Assembly (NCBI GenBank): GCA_013306675.1
Contig: JABLUY010000013.1
Coordinates: forward strand, 187,494-251,493
Direction of reading: 5' to 3'
Length of the DNA stretch: 64,000 bases
DNA from: Thraustochytrium sp. TN22
Taxonomy: Eukaryota; Sar; Bigyra; Thraustochytrida; Thraustochytriidae
Shown here in pieces: positions 30,866 to 40,764 of the stretch. Within the stretch, counting starts at the first letter, position 1. Each line of letters begins with the position of its first letter. The notes below the pieces were generated by a model that ran no database searches, was not told the DNA's origin, and was given only the letters and a program-made list of their open reading frames with translations. Position numbers and translations under genes: made by a program.

Positions 30866-31832
30866 CGCGCCGGCCGCGATGTCGCCGGCCGCGCCTCTGC
30901 GCCGCCCGCCGCCGCCGCCTGCTGCGACCCGCCCGCCCGCCTGCTGCCTGCTTGCCTGCCTGCCTGCCTGCCTGCCGCGCGATCCGCCGCTGCCGCCAGC
31001 GACCGCCGCGCTGCCGCTCTGCGTGCCGTCACGTCACGGGAAGCCGAGGCGCAGGCCAGCTGGGCCTGGCTCAGCAGCTACTTTGCTTCCTTCTTGGCCT
31101 TCTGTAGGCTAGCTAGCTAGCTAGCTACAGCGTGACGCCACGACGTGAGCGCCTCGGTGAGTGCGTGAGAAGCACGAAGCCGTGAGGTTCCAGCGGGCTG
31201 GCAGCGGCCTCTTGCGAGGCTCGCGAGCCTAGCTTGCGAGGCTCGACTGATGAGGCTCGCGAGCTCACTGCGAACTAGCTATCCACAGCGTCGCGAGGCT
31301 CGAATTCCTCGAAAACGACGGCATCTGCAGTGGCTGGCCGCCGCCGCGTCGTATCTGATCACCTCGTGCATCTATCAGCCTGCGCTCGCGACCACGCGCG
31401 ACTCGCATGAGCCAGGACTCGGAGGAGTCAGCGGGCGAACTGGGCCGCTTTCAAGTTTGGGATTTGCCGTTTGGAGGGGTGGTTGCCATTTTGAAACGTG
31501 CGCAACGTCCAAGGTTGATGATTGGTTGCAGTGCTTTTGCCAGACGACTCTTGCAGGATTCTTGCAGGCCCTGACGCTGTTGCGCTACACGCTGCGCTCG
31601 TAGACATTGCGCAGCGCGCATGGCGGCCCTGTGCGGTGGGAGCACTCTTTTGAAATTTGAATTGGCAGTGCACCTTGAAGCGAGCAGTAAATTTGGATTG
31701 GGACCGTGACGCCTGCGCAGCACATCGTGTGCGGTCAGCTCGTGGCGTGCGCGGTTGCGTGCTTTTCCTCCTCCGTGTGGTTGTGATCTCGCGCTCGTGT
31801 CTTGGTACGGCCCATGAGTGCGTGAGCAGAGC
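30866..31832. other. divergent intergenic region, 967 bp
   Basis: It lies between the PI4-kinase and poly-Q gene starts. It holds a CCTG/CTGC run (about 30941-30977), a GCTAGCTAGC tract (31108-31129), a 14-bp perfect palindrome (31217-31230) and four copies of (G)CGAGGCTCG or TGAGGCTCG between 31214 and 31302. A short upstream ATG at 31814 is out of frame with the poly-Q gene. Confidence 0.55.
31217..31230. promoter_or_regulatory. palindrome AGGCTCGCGAGCCT within a repeated-box cluster
   Basis: A perfect 14-bp inverted repeat. The half site GAGGCTCG recurs at 31216-31223, 31238-31245, 31252-31259 and 31295-31302. The spacing and position between two divergent starts suggest a transcription-factor site, but no known factor can be assigned. 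Confidence 0.3.
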
Positions 31833-32761
31833 ATGCACGTAGCGAGCGACAACAAGGAGAACATCTGGCACGTGCGCGAGCGAGTGGCCCAGCTCAAGGC
31901 GGCACCTGGGAAAATGCAGACGTGGAAAAGGGCATCTGCGCTGGAAGAGGAGCGTCTTGGCCTCGTCGCAGAGCCCGTCCTTGGGTTTCGCGGCTTCCGG
32001 GTCGCGGTCGGGTGCACCAGCGGCTATCTCGCGTTGCGAGAACGCGGCGTAATGCTGACGCTGCCAGCACACCGCGGGACCACGCGTGAGGCGACGACGA
32101 TGGCGACTGAGGCGTTGGTTGCCCTGGAGTTCGAGCTCGGGACAGCCGCAATTCAAGCGCGCCTGCAGGACTCGTATGAGGCCCTGTGCACCCAGGACCC
32201 GGAGCCGCAGCAGGCAGGCGGCTTGCGGTCCAGGTCGGCGCGAGCGCCGCCGGGTCTCAACGTTACGACGCGCCCGTGGTCCAGCACGGAAGGATGGTCG
32301 CCGACCTCGTCCTCTGGAGGCCGGGAGTCGCCCTACTCGGGCGAATGGCAGCCGCGCGATGAAGACTCGCGCCGCAAGCTGCGCAACTTCAAGCGCAAGC
32401 AGCGCCGCAAAAAGGCACGCGACCTGCAGCGCGAGGCAGAGATCGCGTCCGGTGGCAGCGCCACGCCGCGCGGTGACTATTCCCCGCACACGCGTGGCTC
32501 GCCGGCCTCGAGCGAGCCTGGCCAGCAAAGCGAGGCACTTGACGACACCCCTGTGTGGGTGAGGGCTCTACGCCAGCCGCAAACAGAGCCAACGGCGAAC
32601 CCGCCCCCTGCATCGTGGAAGCTGCCAGCTCCGTCTGCCGCTCGCCCACTGCCCGTGCCGGAGCAGGTACCCGTGCCAGCACCAGTGCTGGCACCGACTC
32701 CCGCGCCGACTTCCCGCCGAGCCAACCCCCAGGTAACGCAACAACAGCAACAACAGCAACG

Positions 32762-32856
<95 letters not shown>

Positions 32857-32918
32857 GACAACAACAGATTCCGCGTTCAAGCTGGACGGACCGTCTGCGA
32901 CAGCTCTGGCGCAGCTAA
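31833..32918 (+). CDS. hypothetical protein with C-terminal poly-Q tract
   Basis: I do not recognise this 361-residue protein. The open frame extends to a GTG at 31818, but the first in-frame ATG is 31833 (MHVASDNKEN). The N-terminal half is mixed in composition, with RVAVGCTSGYLALRERG and a helix VALEFELGTAAIQARLQDSY. The middle is Ser/Pro-rich and contains a strongly basic segment (RRKLRNFKRKQRRKKAR), a possible nuclear-localisation or nucleic-acid-binding patch. A Pro-rich stretch is followed by roughly 45 residues of nearly pure glutamine (CAG/CAA, 32740-32870), ending SWTDRLRQLWRS. Poly-Q plus basic patch is common in transcription or RNA-binding regulators, but no domain supports that. 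Coding status rests on length and codon use. Confidence 0.6.
32739..32871 (+). repeat. CAG/CAA trinucleotide tract coding poly-Q
   Basis: About 133 bp of interrupted CAG and CAA codons. The CAA interruptions and a few other codons (Arg, Glu) would slow slippage. Translated in the poly-Q gene. Confidence 0.9.
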
Positions 32919-33166
32919 CGGTTGGCTCGTGACATGGCCAACGTCATGAAAGATCTCACCACAAAACATCCAAGTCGGTCTTTGATGGATCAAACCATGT
33001 TTGTCATCAGAGTGGCACGTTGCTGCTTTGTCTCAAGCTCTTCTGACAAGTTGCAGTGTTCAAGTTGGCTCGCTTTTTTTTTGCCCATCGCAGCGCAGAC
33101 CTGGGTTGCGCAGACCGCGGCGAGCGCGCGGAGCAGCACGTTATGAGATGAGACGTGGGCACACAG

Positions 33167-36100
33167 ATGATCATCATGAAGGATGATGATCTAAGCAAGA
33201 AGAACAGCGACGAGCTGCGTAGCGAGGCGTCGCTCGCGCCGAGCCTGTCGCTGGCGCGGAGCCTGTCGCATCGGCATAGCTTGGTGCGGCGGCGGTCGTC
33301 CGGCCGCGAACCTGACATCAGCGTAGAGAACGATGCGCAGCTGCGCAAGCTGGTCGCGCTACGCGCAACGCGGCCCGCGGCCATGGTGCGCGCGCCAGAG
33401 GACATCAAAGATGACTTCAAGTGGCAGCCCAGCGCGCCCGGCCTCGACATTGACGGCACTGACGCGGTGCTGCACGCAACGGGCGCTGGGCACCTTAGTC
33501 TCGGCACGGCACTCCGCGCCGTGGACCTGGCCAAGCCCATCGAGTGCCCGCGACAAGACTGGGTCCATGGTAGTGCTCAGGACCCTGTGGAGGTCGCGCG
33601 CATCCTCCGCGATGCGGAGGCCCTCCAGGCTGCCCTGCGACGTCCCGCGCCCGCACACGATGTCTCGCGTCCAAGCCCGGCAAGCCCGGACGCGGACGCA
33701 GATCTTGCCGTGCGGGGCGAGCGCGGTGAGCCGATGGACCGCCACGAGGGCAGGTGGAGCCCTGGCCGCCTGAAGAGCCCTCCGGGCAGCCCGCCCGTGC
33801 AGCCCGCTGAAGCCGTGAACGACCGGTTCCTCGCGCGCCAGCTACGCAAAGGCGAAACGGAGAACTTCCCTGCGTCGCTCGCCAGCCTTGCCGAGGCGCG
33901 CGGCGATGTAGGCCTCATGGACCGCGTGCTTGACCTTGCAGCAAGCGACTTCTTCGCTACGCTCGCTGCCGACGTGGAGCTCGAGGAGCGATGCGCGGGC
34001 GACCAGGACCCGACGCTCCTGGGGGCGTGGCTGCGTCGCACGGCAAATGCACTGGGCGCGGACCAGGTCGATTTTGTTCATCAGCACCACGGCAGCGACA
34101 CGGGCAACGAGGATGCGGTGGACGCCACAACGCGCGAGTTCGCGTCCCAGGCGCTGACTCACTATCGCACAACCGGAGAGACTGTTTCGGTGCGCGAAGG
34201 CGGGGCTGCGCTCTGCGCGCTCTGCGCGGTCGTGGTGACAGGCGCAAGCACGCCGCAGGGGCTCGCCGTGGCCGGGGTTCTGGTGGCGCAGCGGGACCCG
34301 GACGGCAGCGATGCCGACACTCCGTGGAGCGAGGCCCTGCGCAGTGAGGCGGCCTGGCTAGCCAATTCCTACGCCTGGACTGCAGAACGCCATCGCACCG
34401 CCGCGGCTTGCGGGAGGGAAACGGAGGTGCGCCGCTCCTGTGACCAGAGCACGGACACGGAGGTGGACCTGGTGCAGATTCGCGTGGCAGAGAGCCGCCA
34501 GCGCGCCCTGCGAATACCGCAGGAGATTGTCTGCACGCACCTTGACAGCTTCGCTGCGGTCGTGGAACACGTCCAAGCGGTCTGCGGGGAATACTTTAGC
34601 GCGTCTCGAAGCACGCTGCTAGTGTGCCGCGACCTTCACCGCAGGTCGGTCTTCTTGGGCCATCGGTCTGCGCTGCAGACCAACGCGGCGTGCTTGCTTG
34701 ACCAGCTCCTGCAGTCATCGTCCAGTCGAAGCCCCGGCGCCGACGACGCGGAGGATGGCGTGGTGCTCAAGGAGAGCGGCACAACACCACAAGCGCGTCC
34801 GCGCCGTCGCAAGCCGCATCGCGGCTCGCTCTCGCGGCGGCTGAGCTTTTTGGAAAGGAGCGACCTGGTCGACACCATTGCAGCGGAGAACGAGCAGGAC
34901 AGCGGCGAGTCCCCCTGGCTGCACGTGAACGTGCCCGGGCGCAACCTGGAGATTGAGCCCCGCCGCGCCTTCGCCGGCGAGAGACGGAACCAAGTATGGA
35001 ATATCGCCACGCAAGATCCGCTCGAGGCCTGCATCGCGGCAAGGAGCGCGGTCCTCGGCAAGGCCGGCGCCGAACTGTGCGTGCCGCTCCTGGTGGCGGA
35101 CCCAGCCCTGCCGGCCGCGGAAGAGGTTCTCATGGGCCTCCTGCGGCTGGAGCGCAATGTGGAAGGCGGTCGCGAGGTAGCCTTCTCGGAGCTGGACCGA
35201 CTCTCCGTCCAAGAGAGCGGGCCTATCGTCGCCAACGCGCTCTCGCTCTACCTGCGCGATTCTGGTGACCGCCTCCGGCGCGAAAAGATGATGCGCGAGT
35301 GGAAAGACGAGGTAGAGAACCTTGGCCGCGCCTGCACGCTCCAGGCGAAAGCGGTGGACGCCTTGCGCGCCTTCCTGAGCGCCGCATCGCTTGACGGCCT
35401 TTGTCAGGCGCTTGCGCGAGGCCTCGCGCAGTGCATGTGGCCGTCCAGCGCACCGCCGCGCATCTGCGCGGAGGAACTGCAACAGTCGGACGCGGACCTC
35501 CTCGGCCCCAGCGAAGAGGCGTTCCAGCGCAACATGCTCGTCGTGGAGGCGCCCTCGTCCTGGCACCCGAGCCTCTCGCAGGCACGCTGCCGCGAGCCCG
35601 TCGCGTCCTCGCTGCGCGCACTGTACCAAGGGGAGGCGCCTACGCTCGACAAGGTGGACACCTGCCGGACCAGCGCGCTACCCATACGCGTTGATCTTTT
35701 ACGCGGCGACGCGCTCAAGGTGCTGGCATCGACTGCGCCAGAGGTGGACACGATCTCGAGGAGCGCGGCAGCCCTGCCTGGACCTAGGCTGCTCAGGCGC
35801 AGGTCCACGCGGCTCACGGGTGGGCCCGGACCTTCGGAGATCGTCCCGTGCCTCTTCGGCGGCGGCCGCTTCGTCGAGCACGTGCTGCCGGATGCCACGG
35901 CCTTGGTACAGGGCGACGAGTTCTCGTTGCCGGCGACGACCTCGAGCGGCCGTTGTCGAGGCGCAGCGACCCGCTCGCAGTGGCTCGCGCAGCACCTAGT
36001 GGCCATGGACGCAACCTGGGTGGTCGCCCTGGTAGACCTCGACGCGGAGCGGCGGAGCCTCCCCGAGACGGGCACAATCAAGAACCTGGACCCCGTGGAA

Positions 36101-37843
36101 GCGGCGGAGTGGCGCACATGGAGGCAGCAGCAGGCCCCAGACGTGGACAAGGGCGAGACGAGCGCTCACGTTCGCCTCGTGCTGGAGTTCGCCTTCTCCT
36201 TCGGCGCGATCGGGCGCGGCGCCGGCGGCAGCGACCTGCCCGCGGTTGCGTACGTCCGGCAGCCGCTTGCCGTGCGCGACACCGAGAGCCCGCTGGAGAC
36301 GTGGAAGCTCTGTGATGTGCTGGGCCGCAACAGCTTCGGCGACGTGGAGGCCTTTCGCTGGGTTGCGAGCGTCGCGCCCGGTCTACGCGCCGTGGGGGCG
36401 CAGCTCATGCAGGTGGACTCCATGCGCGAGGAGGCCCAGAGACACCGCGTCAAGACAACCGCCTTCCAGCACTCGGTGGCCGAAGCCGGCGTCCAAGGCC
36501 TCGCGGCGTACCTGCGCGGAGCGGGGCTCTCGCGACGAGCGGCCTTGCTTGAGGCGGAGGACGTGCCGCACGGGCCGCACGTGCCGCTCGGGCTTGTGGC
36601 GTGCGGCGACCTGCGCACGCTCCTTGCGCAGCCCGAGCTTCCCGCCTGCCGCGAGCTCGACCAGGAACGCATGGCCGCTGCGATCATGTCCTTGGAGGAC
36701 GTGATCGCGCAAGACGAGGCAGAGGCTGCCGCTCGCGATGACGAGCAGGAGGGAAACGCGGACGAATGCCCGGGCGCGGCGGGCGCAGAGCGCATTGCGG
36801 AGGCACCTCTGCTCCCTTCGTGCGCCGCGACGCTCGCGCAGGCGTTCACCTTGATTGGCGCACGCACCGTCGTGGTGCACCTCTTCCCGGCAACGCCGGA
36901 CGACGACCTCAAGCACATGTGGAGGGTTTACTCCGCGAACGAGGACGCGGCGGCGGCGTGGAGCGCTGTGCGCGTGGAGGCAAACGCGGCGGACCCTGTC
37001 TGGGTCGCGGCGGAGCGCTGTCGCCACTTCGAGGAGTCCGAGGTGGTGTGGTCGCCGCCGGGCGCGGATGGTGGTCGCGTCGTTTCCGTGCCGCTCACTT
37101 CGCGGAGCTCGTCGGACGCTGCAGGGAGGTGCTTTGGCGTGTGCCAGTTCGTCTTTGCGCCCGGGGCTGAGGCGCAGAAGGCTACTCACGTCATGCATGC
37201 GTCGAGTCGCGTGGTGGCCTTTGACCTGGACACGGCTCTGCGGGCCAGCCAGCTGCGCGAGGAGCTGCTCGAGACGGAGCGCCAGATGCGCGAGGCTAGC
37301 ATGGCGATGACGAGCGCTGCGCTCGCCGTCCCTGCGGACGACGCCTGGACACGCACGTTGTCTCTGGCGCGTGAAGTGGCGTCCGCCGCGCAGCAGGTCT
37401 CGCCGTGCGAAGAGGCCGGCATCTTCGTCGTGGTCCAGGGCGGCGCTGGGCCCATGCTCGTCCCCCTCGCTCAGGCTCGCTCCATGCGGGGAGGCCGCGC
37501 CGGGGAAGGTGCCAATCAGCCGGGCTCCCTCGACCCCCTGCAGCACGCCTCGCATCCTGCCGTTCGCGCTTGGCTCGAGAACTGCGCGGTCGTCGAGGCG
37601 GTTCCTGACGTTCTCTGCGCGCTGCCCATTTCCTGCGAAGCGGGCTCCTCGCACGTGCACGCCGTCGTGGTGCTGCAATCGCCACTGCCGCCCGCCACCG
37701 CCCAGGGCGACGGCCTGCACGCGCTGTCCTGGGTCCACGCCGCCGGCGTCTCGGCCCCCTTTTCCCGCCAAATCGCCGTCCTCGAAGCCGTCACTCGCGG
37801 CCTGGGCCCGATGGCGGCGCCGCCGCCCGCCGCCTCGCCCTGA
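33167..37843 (+). CDS. large protein with several GAF-like sensor modules
   Basis: No family name can be given. The product has 1558 residues from the ATG at 33167; the frame opens at a GTG at 33155. About five modules resemble GAF domains, each with an entry helix, a beta sheet core and an exit coiled coil. The clearest are near residues 261-408 (CALCAVVVTGAS, then VAGVLVAQRD), 459-694 (ELCVPLLVADP, then LLRLERN), 729-1078, 1216-1354 (VVSVPLTSR, then GVCQFVFAPG) and 1396-1540 (LCALPISCEAGS). GAF domains bind small ligands such as cyclic nucleotides or relay signals between subunits; the ligand here is unknown. No kinase, cyclase or phosphodiesterase catalytic domain is visible, so it may be a structural or regulatory sensor. 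Its stop is one base from the stop of a decayed minus-strand fragment. Confidence 0.75.
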   Translation: MIIMKDDDLSKKNSDELRSEASLAPSLSLARSLSHRHSLVRRRSSGREPDISVENDAQLRKLVALRATRPAAMVRAPEDIKDDFKWQPSAPGLDIDGTDAVLHATGAGHLSLGTALRAVDLAKPIECPRQDWVHGSAQDPVEVARILRDAEALQAALRRPAPAHDVSRPSPASPDADADLAVRGERGEPMDRHEGRWSPGRLKSPPGSPPVQPAEAVNDRFLARQLRKGETENFPASLASLAEARGDVGLMDRVLDLAASDFFATLAADVELEERCAGDQDPTLLGAWLRRTANALGADQVDFVHQHHGSDTGNEDAVDATTREFASQALTHYRTTGETVSVREGGAALCALCAVVVTGASTPQGLAVAGVLVAQRDPDGSDADTPWSEALRSEAAWLANSYAWTAERHRTAAACGRETEVRRSCDQSTDTEVDLVQIRVAESRQRALRIPQEIVCTHLDSFAAVVEHVQAVCGEYFSASRSTLLVCRDLHRRSVFLGHRSALQTNAACLLDQLLQSSSSRSPGADDAEDGVVLKESGTTPQARPRRRKPHRGSLSRRLSFLERSDLVDTIAAENEQDSGESPWLHVNVPGRNLEIEPRRAFAGERRNQVWNIATQDPLEACIAARSAVLGKAGAELCVPLLVADPALPAAEEVLMGLLRLERNVEGGREVAFSELDRLSVQESGPIVANALSLYLRDSGDRLRREKMMREWKDEVENLGRACTLQAKAVDALRAFLSAASLDGLCQALARGLAQCMWPSSAPPRICAEELQQSDADLLGPSEEAFQRNMLVVEAPSSWHPSLSQARCREPVASSLRALYQGEAPTLDKVDTCRTSALPIRVDLLRGDALKVLASTAPEVDTISRSAAALPGPRLLRRRSTRLTGGPGPSEIVPCLFGGGRFVEHVLPDATALVQGDEFSLPATTSSGRCRGAATRSQWLAQHLVAMDATWVVALVDLDAERRSLPETGTIKNLDPVEAAEWRTWRQQQAPDVDKGETSAHVRLVLEFAFSFGAIGRGAGGSDLPAVAYVRQPLAVRDTESPLETWKLCDVLGRNSFGDVEAFRWVASVAPGLRAVGAQLMQVDSMREEAQRHRVKTTAFQHSVAEAGVQGLAAYLRGAGLSRRAALLEAEDVPHGPHVPLGLVACGDLRTLLAQPELPACRELDQERMAAAIMSLEDVIAQDEAEAAARDDEQEGNADECPGAAGAERIAEAPLLPSCAATLAQAFTLIGARTVVVHLFPATPDDDLKHMWRVYSANEDAAAAWSAVRVEANAADPVWVAAERCRHFEESEVVWSPPGADGGRVVSVPLTSRSSSDAAGRCFGVCQFVFAPGAEAQKATHVMHASSRVVAFDLDTALRASQLREELLETERQMREASMAMTSAALAVPADDAWTRTLSLAREVASAAQQVSPCEEAGIFVVVQGGAGPMLVPLAQARSMRGGRAGEGANQPGSLDPLQHASHPAVRAWLENCAVVEAVPDVLCALPISCEAGSSHVHAVVVLQSPLPPATAQGDGLHALSWVHAAGVSAPFSRQIAVLEAVTRGLGPMAAPPPAASP

Positions 37844-38553
37844 TCTAATCATTTCTGTGAACTGAGATGCCGCTCGCCAGCGTCGAGAAGTCGATCACGA
37901 CGCCGTTCGCCGGCGCGACTCTGCCCAAGACGCATGCCTCGCCGAGCACCTTGGCAAGGGCCGCACATTCGTCGAGCGATTCCGAGGCTTCCTTGACGAG
38001 GCCGCCGCATCGAACTCGAAGACGTTGGCGACGTTGGCCGCGATCAAGCGCTGCTGCCAGTGCTCGAGCGCGAGGAAGAAGGAAGGAACCGCGTGATCTT
38101 TGCGGATCTCTGCGTCCGAGCCTCCAGTGAGCACGACGGCGTACGTTGGGTTCGCGAGCTGGATGAGCCTCTGGATGGCTTGGACGATCTCGCTTGAACT
38201 CCGCGCTTGCCTGCGCGGCTTCTGCGAGGGCGACCCACGAACTTGGCTGCAAGAAGTCGTCGATCGAAGGGTAGGGTACCACCAGCACCCGCGCCGTGAC
38301 GAGCAGGATAGGATAGTTAAGCTAGCAGCCACGGCGGCATGCTTGGCTCCATTGCCAACCTGCGCCAAACCCGCTTCGACCCGAGCCGACCCGACCCGAG
38401 CCGACGGCGCGATCGCGCGCGCGCAGGGCAACGGCGCGGCGCGGGGCGGCGGCGCGCGGCGACTCGGCGGCGGTGGCGGCGGGCGGCTGCAGCGCGGGCG
38501 CGGCAAGGCGCAGGGATCACGGGACAGCGAAGCTCGACTCGGCTCGGCTCGGG
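37844..38553. other. spacer between GAF-like gene and ceramidase
   Basis: The 710-bp gap is mostly filled by the decayed minus-strand fragment. The last 200 bp, upstream of the ceramidase start, are GC-rich and contain gacccgagccg repeats (about 38380-38405). Confidence 0.5.
37845..38345 (-). pseudogene. broken or partial gene, product unknown
   Basis: Three consecutive minus-strand stretches look coding but lie in two frames. The first (about 38325-38200) contains VLVVPYPSIDDFLQPSSW. The second (about 38200-38010) contains YAVVLTGGSDAEIRKD and FFLALEHWQQRLIAAN. The third, back in the first frame (about 38010-37848), contains LDECAALAKVLGEAC and ends ASGISVHRND and a TAG. The frame changes lie near 38200 and 38010. 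No usable ATG precedes the first part, because an in-frame stop lies near 38325, though a splice acceptor there is possible. It therefore looks like the 3' end of a decayed host gene, or a gene damaged by two sequencing errors. I do not recognise the protein. Confidence 0.4.
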
Positions 38554-40764
38554 ATGACGCACGGCGGGATGATGATGGGACGCGGGCGGCGCGGCGCGCG
38601 CGCGGCGGCGGCGCTGGTGGCGGCGGCGCTGGCCGCGACCGTGGCGCAGTCGCAGGCGTACTGGGCCGGCGTGGGCATGGCGGACGTGACGGGCCCGGCC
38701 GCGGACGTGAACATGATGGGCTACGCCATGCCGGAGCAGACGACGGGCGGGATTCACTTCCGGCTGCGCGCGCGCGCCTTCGTGTTCGCGGACGACGACG
38801 TGGAGGAGGCGGAGAAGGCAGGGCGCGTCGCGTTCGTGAGCCTGGACGCGTGCATGGGCACGCAGGCCGTGACGGCCGAGGTGGTGCGGCGTCTGGAGGC
38901 GCGCTTCCCCGGCGCGTACTCGGCCGAGACGGTGTCCATCAGCGGCACGCACACGCACAGCGCGCCGGCGGGCTTTCTGCAGAACGTGCTCTTCCAGGTG
39001 CCGTCGCTGGGCTTCGTGCACGAGGCGTACGAGAGCTTCGTTTCGGGCGTGGTGGAGGCGATCGCGCGCGCGCACGAGTCGGCGCGGCCCGGGCGGCGGC
39101 TCGAGGTCTCGCGCGGCGCCATGGCGCCGGGCGAGGCGAACATCAACCGGTCGCCCTCCGGCTACGCGAACAACCCGGCGGGCGAGCGCGCGCTGTACGG
39201 GCACAACACGGACCTGAACTCGACGGTGCTGCGCATCGAGGAGGCCGACGGCACGCCGGTCGGAATGCTGAACTGGTTCAGCGTGCACGGCACGAGCATG
39301 CCCAACACGAACCACCTCATCAGCGGCGACAACAAGGGCTACGCGTCGCAGCTCTTCGACGCGTGGTACAACGGGCCTGAGACGCCGGTGGGCAATGGCT
39401 CCTTCGTGTCGGCCTTTGCGTCCACGAACCTGGGCGACGTCTCGCCCAACATCAACGGCACCTTTTGCTCGGACTCGGGGCTCCCGTGCGAGGAGCTGCA
39501 CTCGACCTGTCATGGCTGGAACGAGCAGTGCCACGGCCGCGGGCCTTCGGAGGACGCCTTCGAGTCGACGCGCATTGTGGGCACGCGCCAGGCGGAGTTC
39601 GCGCGCAAGCTTTACGACCGCGACGCGAACGCGACGCTGGTGCGCGGCGTGGTGGAGGGCCCGATCAAGTCGGTGCACGTCTTCCGCGACATGTCGGCGC
39701 TCGACGTGGAGCTTGCCAACGGCACAACAGTGCGCACGTGCAAGCCGGCGCTGGGCTACTCGTTCGCGGCCGGTACGACGGACGGCCCGGGCGCCTTTGA
39801 CTTTGTGCAGTCGCAGAAGTCGACCAACCCACTCTGGGAGATGCTGCGCAACATCCTCAAGAAGCCCAGCGCGGAGCTGCGTGCCTGCCAGCACCCCAAG
39901 CCCGTGCTTCTGCCCACGGGCGAGATGGACGAGCCGTACCCATGGCACCCGGTCGTCATGCCTATCTCCATCTTTCAGCTCGGCCGCCAGCTCGCCATCA
40001 TCAACGTGCCGTCCGAGTTCACCACCATGGCGGGCCGCCGCCTGCGCAACGCGGTGCGTGACAAGCTGGTGGAGGGCGGCGTCATGGATGCAGCCACGGG
40101 CGTTGTGGTCATCGCCGGCCTCGCCAGCGAGTACTCCTCATACGTGACCACCTACGAGGAGTACGAGGTTCAGCGCTACGAGGCCGCCTCCACGCTCTAC
40201 GGCCCGTACACGCACGCAGGCTACGTGCAGGAGGCGGTGCGTCTGGCCACGGCACTCGCGGCGGACGACCAGCCCGAGCCCGGCCCGAGCCCGCCCAGTC
40301 TCATGGCACACATGATCTCGCTCCTGCCGCCGCCCCTGCCGGACAGCGTCCCGGTTGGCTCAAGCTTTGGCGACGTCAAGGACGATGTGCGCCCCGAGTA
40401 CGACCTGGCCGCGAACCCCATCATCTCCGCCACCTTTTGGAGCGCCAACCCGCGTAACAACATGCGCCTCGGCGGCACCTACCTGACGGTCGAGAAGCAG
40501 GTGGCTGACGGCGTTTGGAAGGTGGTGGCCACCGACAGCGACTTCGACACGCGCTTCATCCACACCTGCGTCTCCAAGCTGCTGTCGCGCAGCACCGCCA
40601 CCATCGAGTGGCGCCCGGCCGAGAGCCTGCGCAAGATCACGCCCGGCACCTACCGTCTGCGCCACTTTGGCGACCGCAAGCACCTCGCGGGCCACGTCAC
40701 CTCCTTTGACGGCGTGTCCAGCACCTTTACGCTCAGCCTCGACCAGACCGCCCTGGCGGCCTGA
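38554..40764 (+). CDS. ASAH2: neutral ceramidase
   Basis: This is a 736-residue neutral/alkaline non-lysosomal ceramidase, which hydrolyses ceramide to sphingosine and a fatty acid. I start at the ATG at 38554; the open frame reaches a GTG at 38473. A signal peptide (Arg-rich head, then AAAALVAAALAATVAQSQA) marks it for the secretory pathway. The mature protein begins WAGVGMADVTGPAADVNMMGYA, typical of the family. Zinc-site motif SGTHTHSAPAGF lies near 130-141. The catalytic-serine motif NINRSPSGY is near 196-204, and HGTSMPNTN near 246. The C-terminal immunoglobulin-like domain is present, with ISATFWSANPRNN and the end FTLSLDQTALAA. All recognised catalytic motifs are intact. No transmembrane stalk or mucin box was noticed. 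Confidence 0.95.
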   Translation: MTHGGMMMGRGRRGARAAAALVAAALAATVAQSQAYWAGVGMADVTGPAADVNMMGYAMPEQTTGGIHFRLRARAFVFADDDVEEAEKAGRVAFVSLDACMGTQAVTAEVVRRLEARFPGAYSAETVSISGTHTHSAPAGFLQNVLFQVPSLGFVHEAYESFVSGVVEAIARAHESARPGRRLEVSRGAMAPGEANINRSPSGYANNPAGERALYGHNTDLNSTVLRIEEADGTPVGMLNWFSVHGTSMPNTNHLISGDNKGYASQLFDAWYNGPETPVGNGSFVSAFASTNLGDVSPNINGTFCSDSGLPCEELHSTCHGWNEQCHGRGPSEDAFESTRIVGTRQAEFARKLYDRDANATLVRGVVEGPIKSVHVFRDMSALDVELANGTTVRTCKPALGYSFAAGTTDGPGAFDFVQSQKSTNPLWEMLRNILKKPSAELRACQHPKPVLLPTGEMDEPYPWHPVVMPISIFQLGRQLAIINVPSEFTTMAGRRLRNAVRDKLVEGGVMDAATGVVVIAGLASEYSSYVTTYEEYEVQRYEAASTLYGPYTHAGYVQEAVRLATALAADDQPEPGPSPPSLMAHMISLLPPPLPDSVPVGSSFGDVKDDVRPEYDLAANPIISATFWSANPRNNMRLGGTYLTVEKQVADGVWKVVATDSDFDTRFIHTCVSKLLSRSTATIEWRPAESLRKITPGTYRLRHFGDRKHLAGHVTSFDGVSSTFTLSLDQTALAA

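Noticed and set aside
38317-39948. Minus-strand frame of 543 aa opposite the ceramidase
   Set aside because: The + strand has intact ceramidase catalytic motifs; the antisense product is Arg/His-rich noise.
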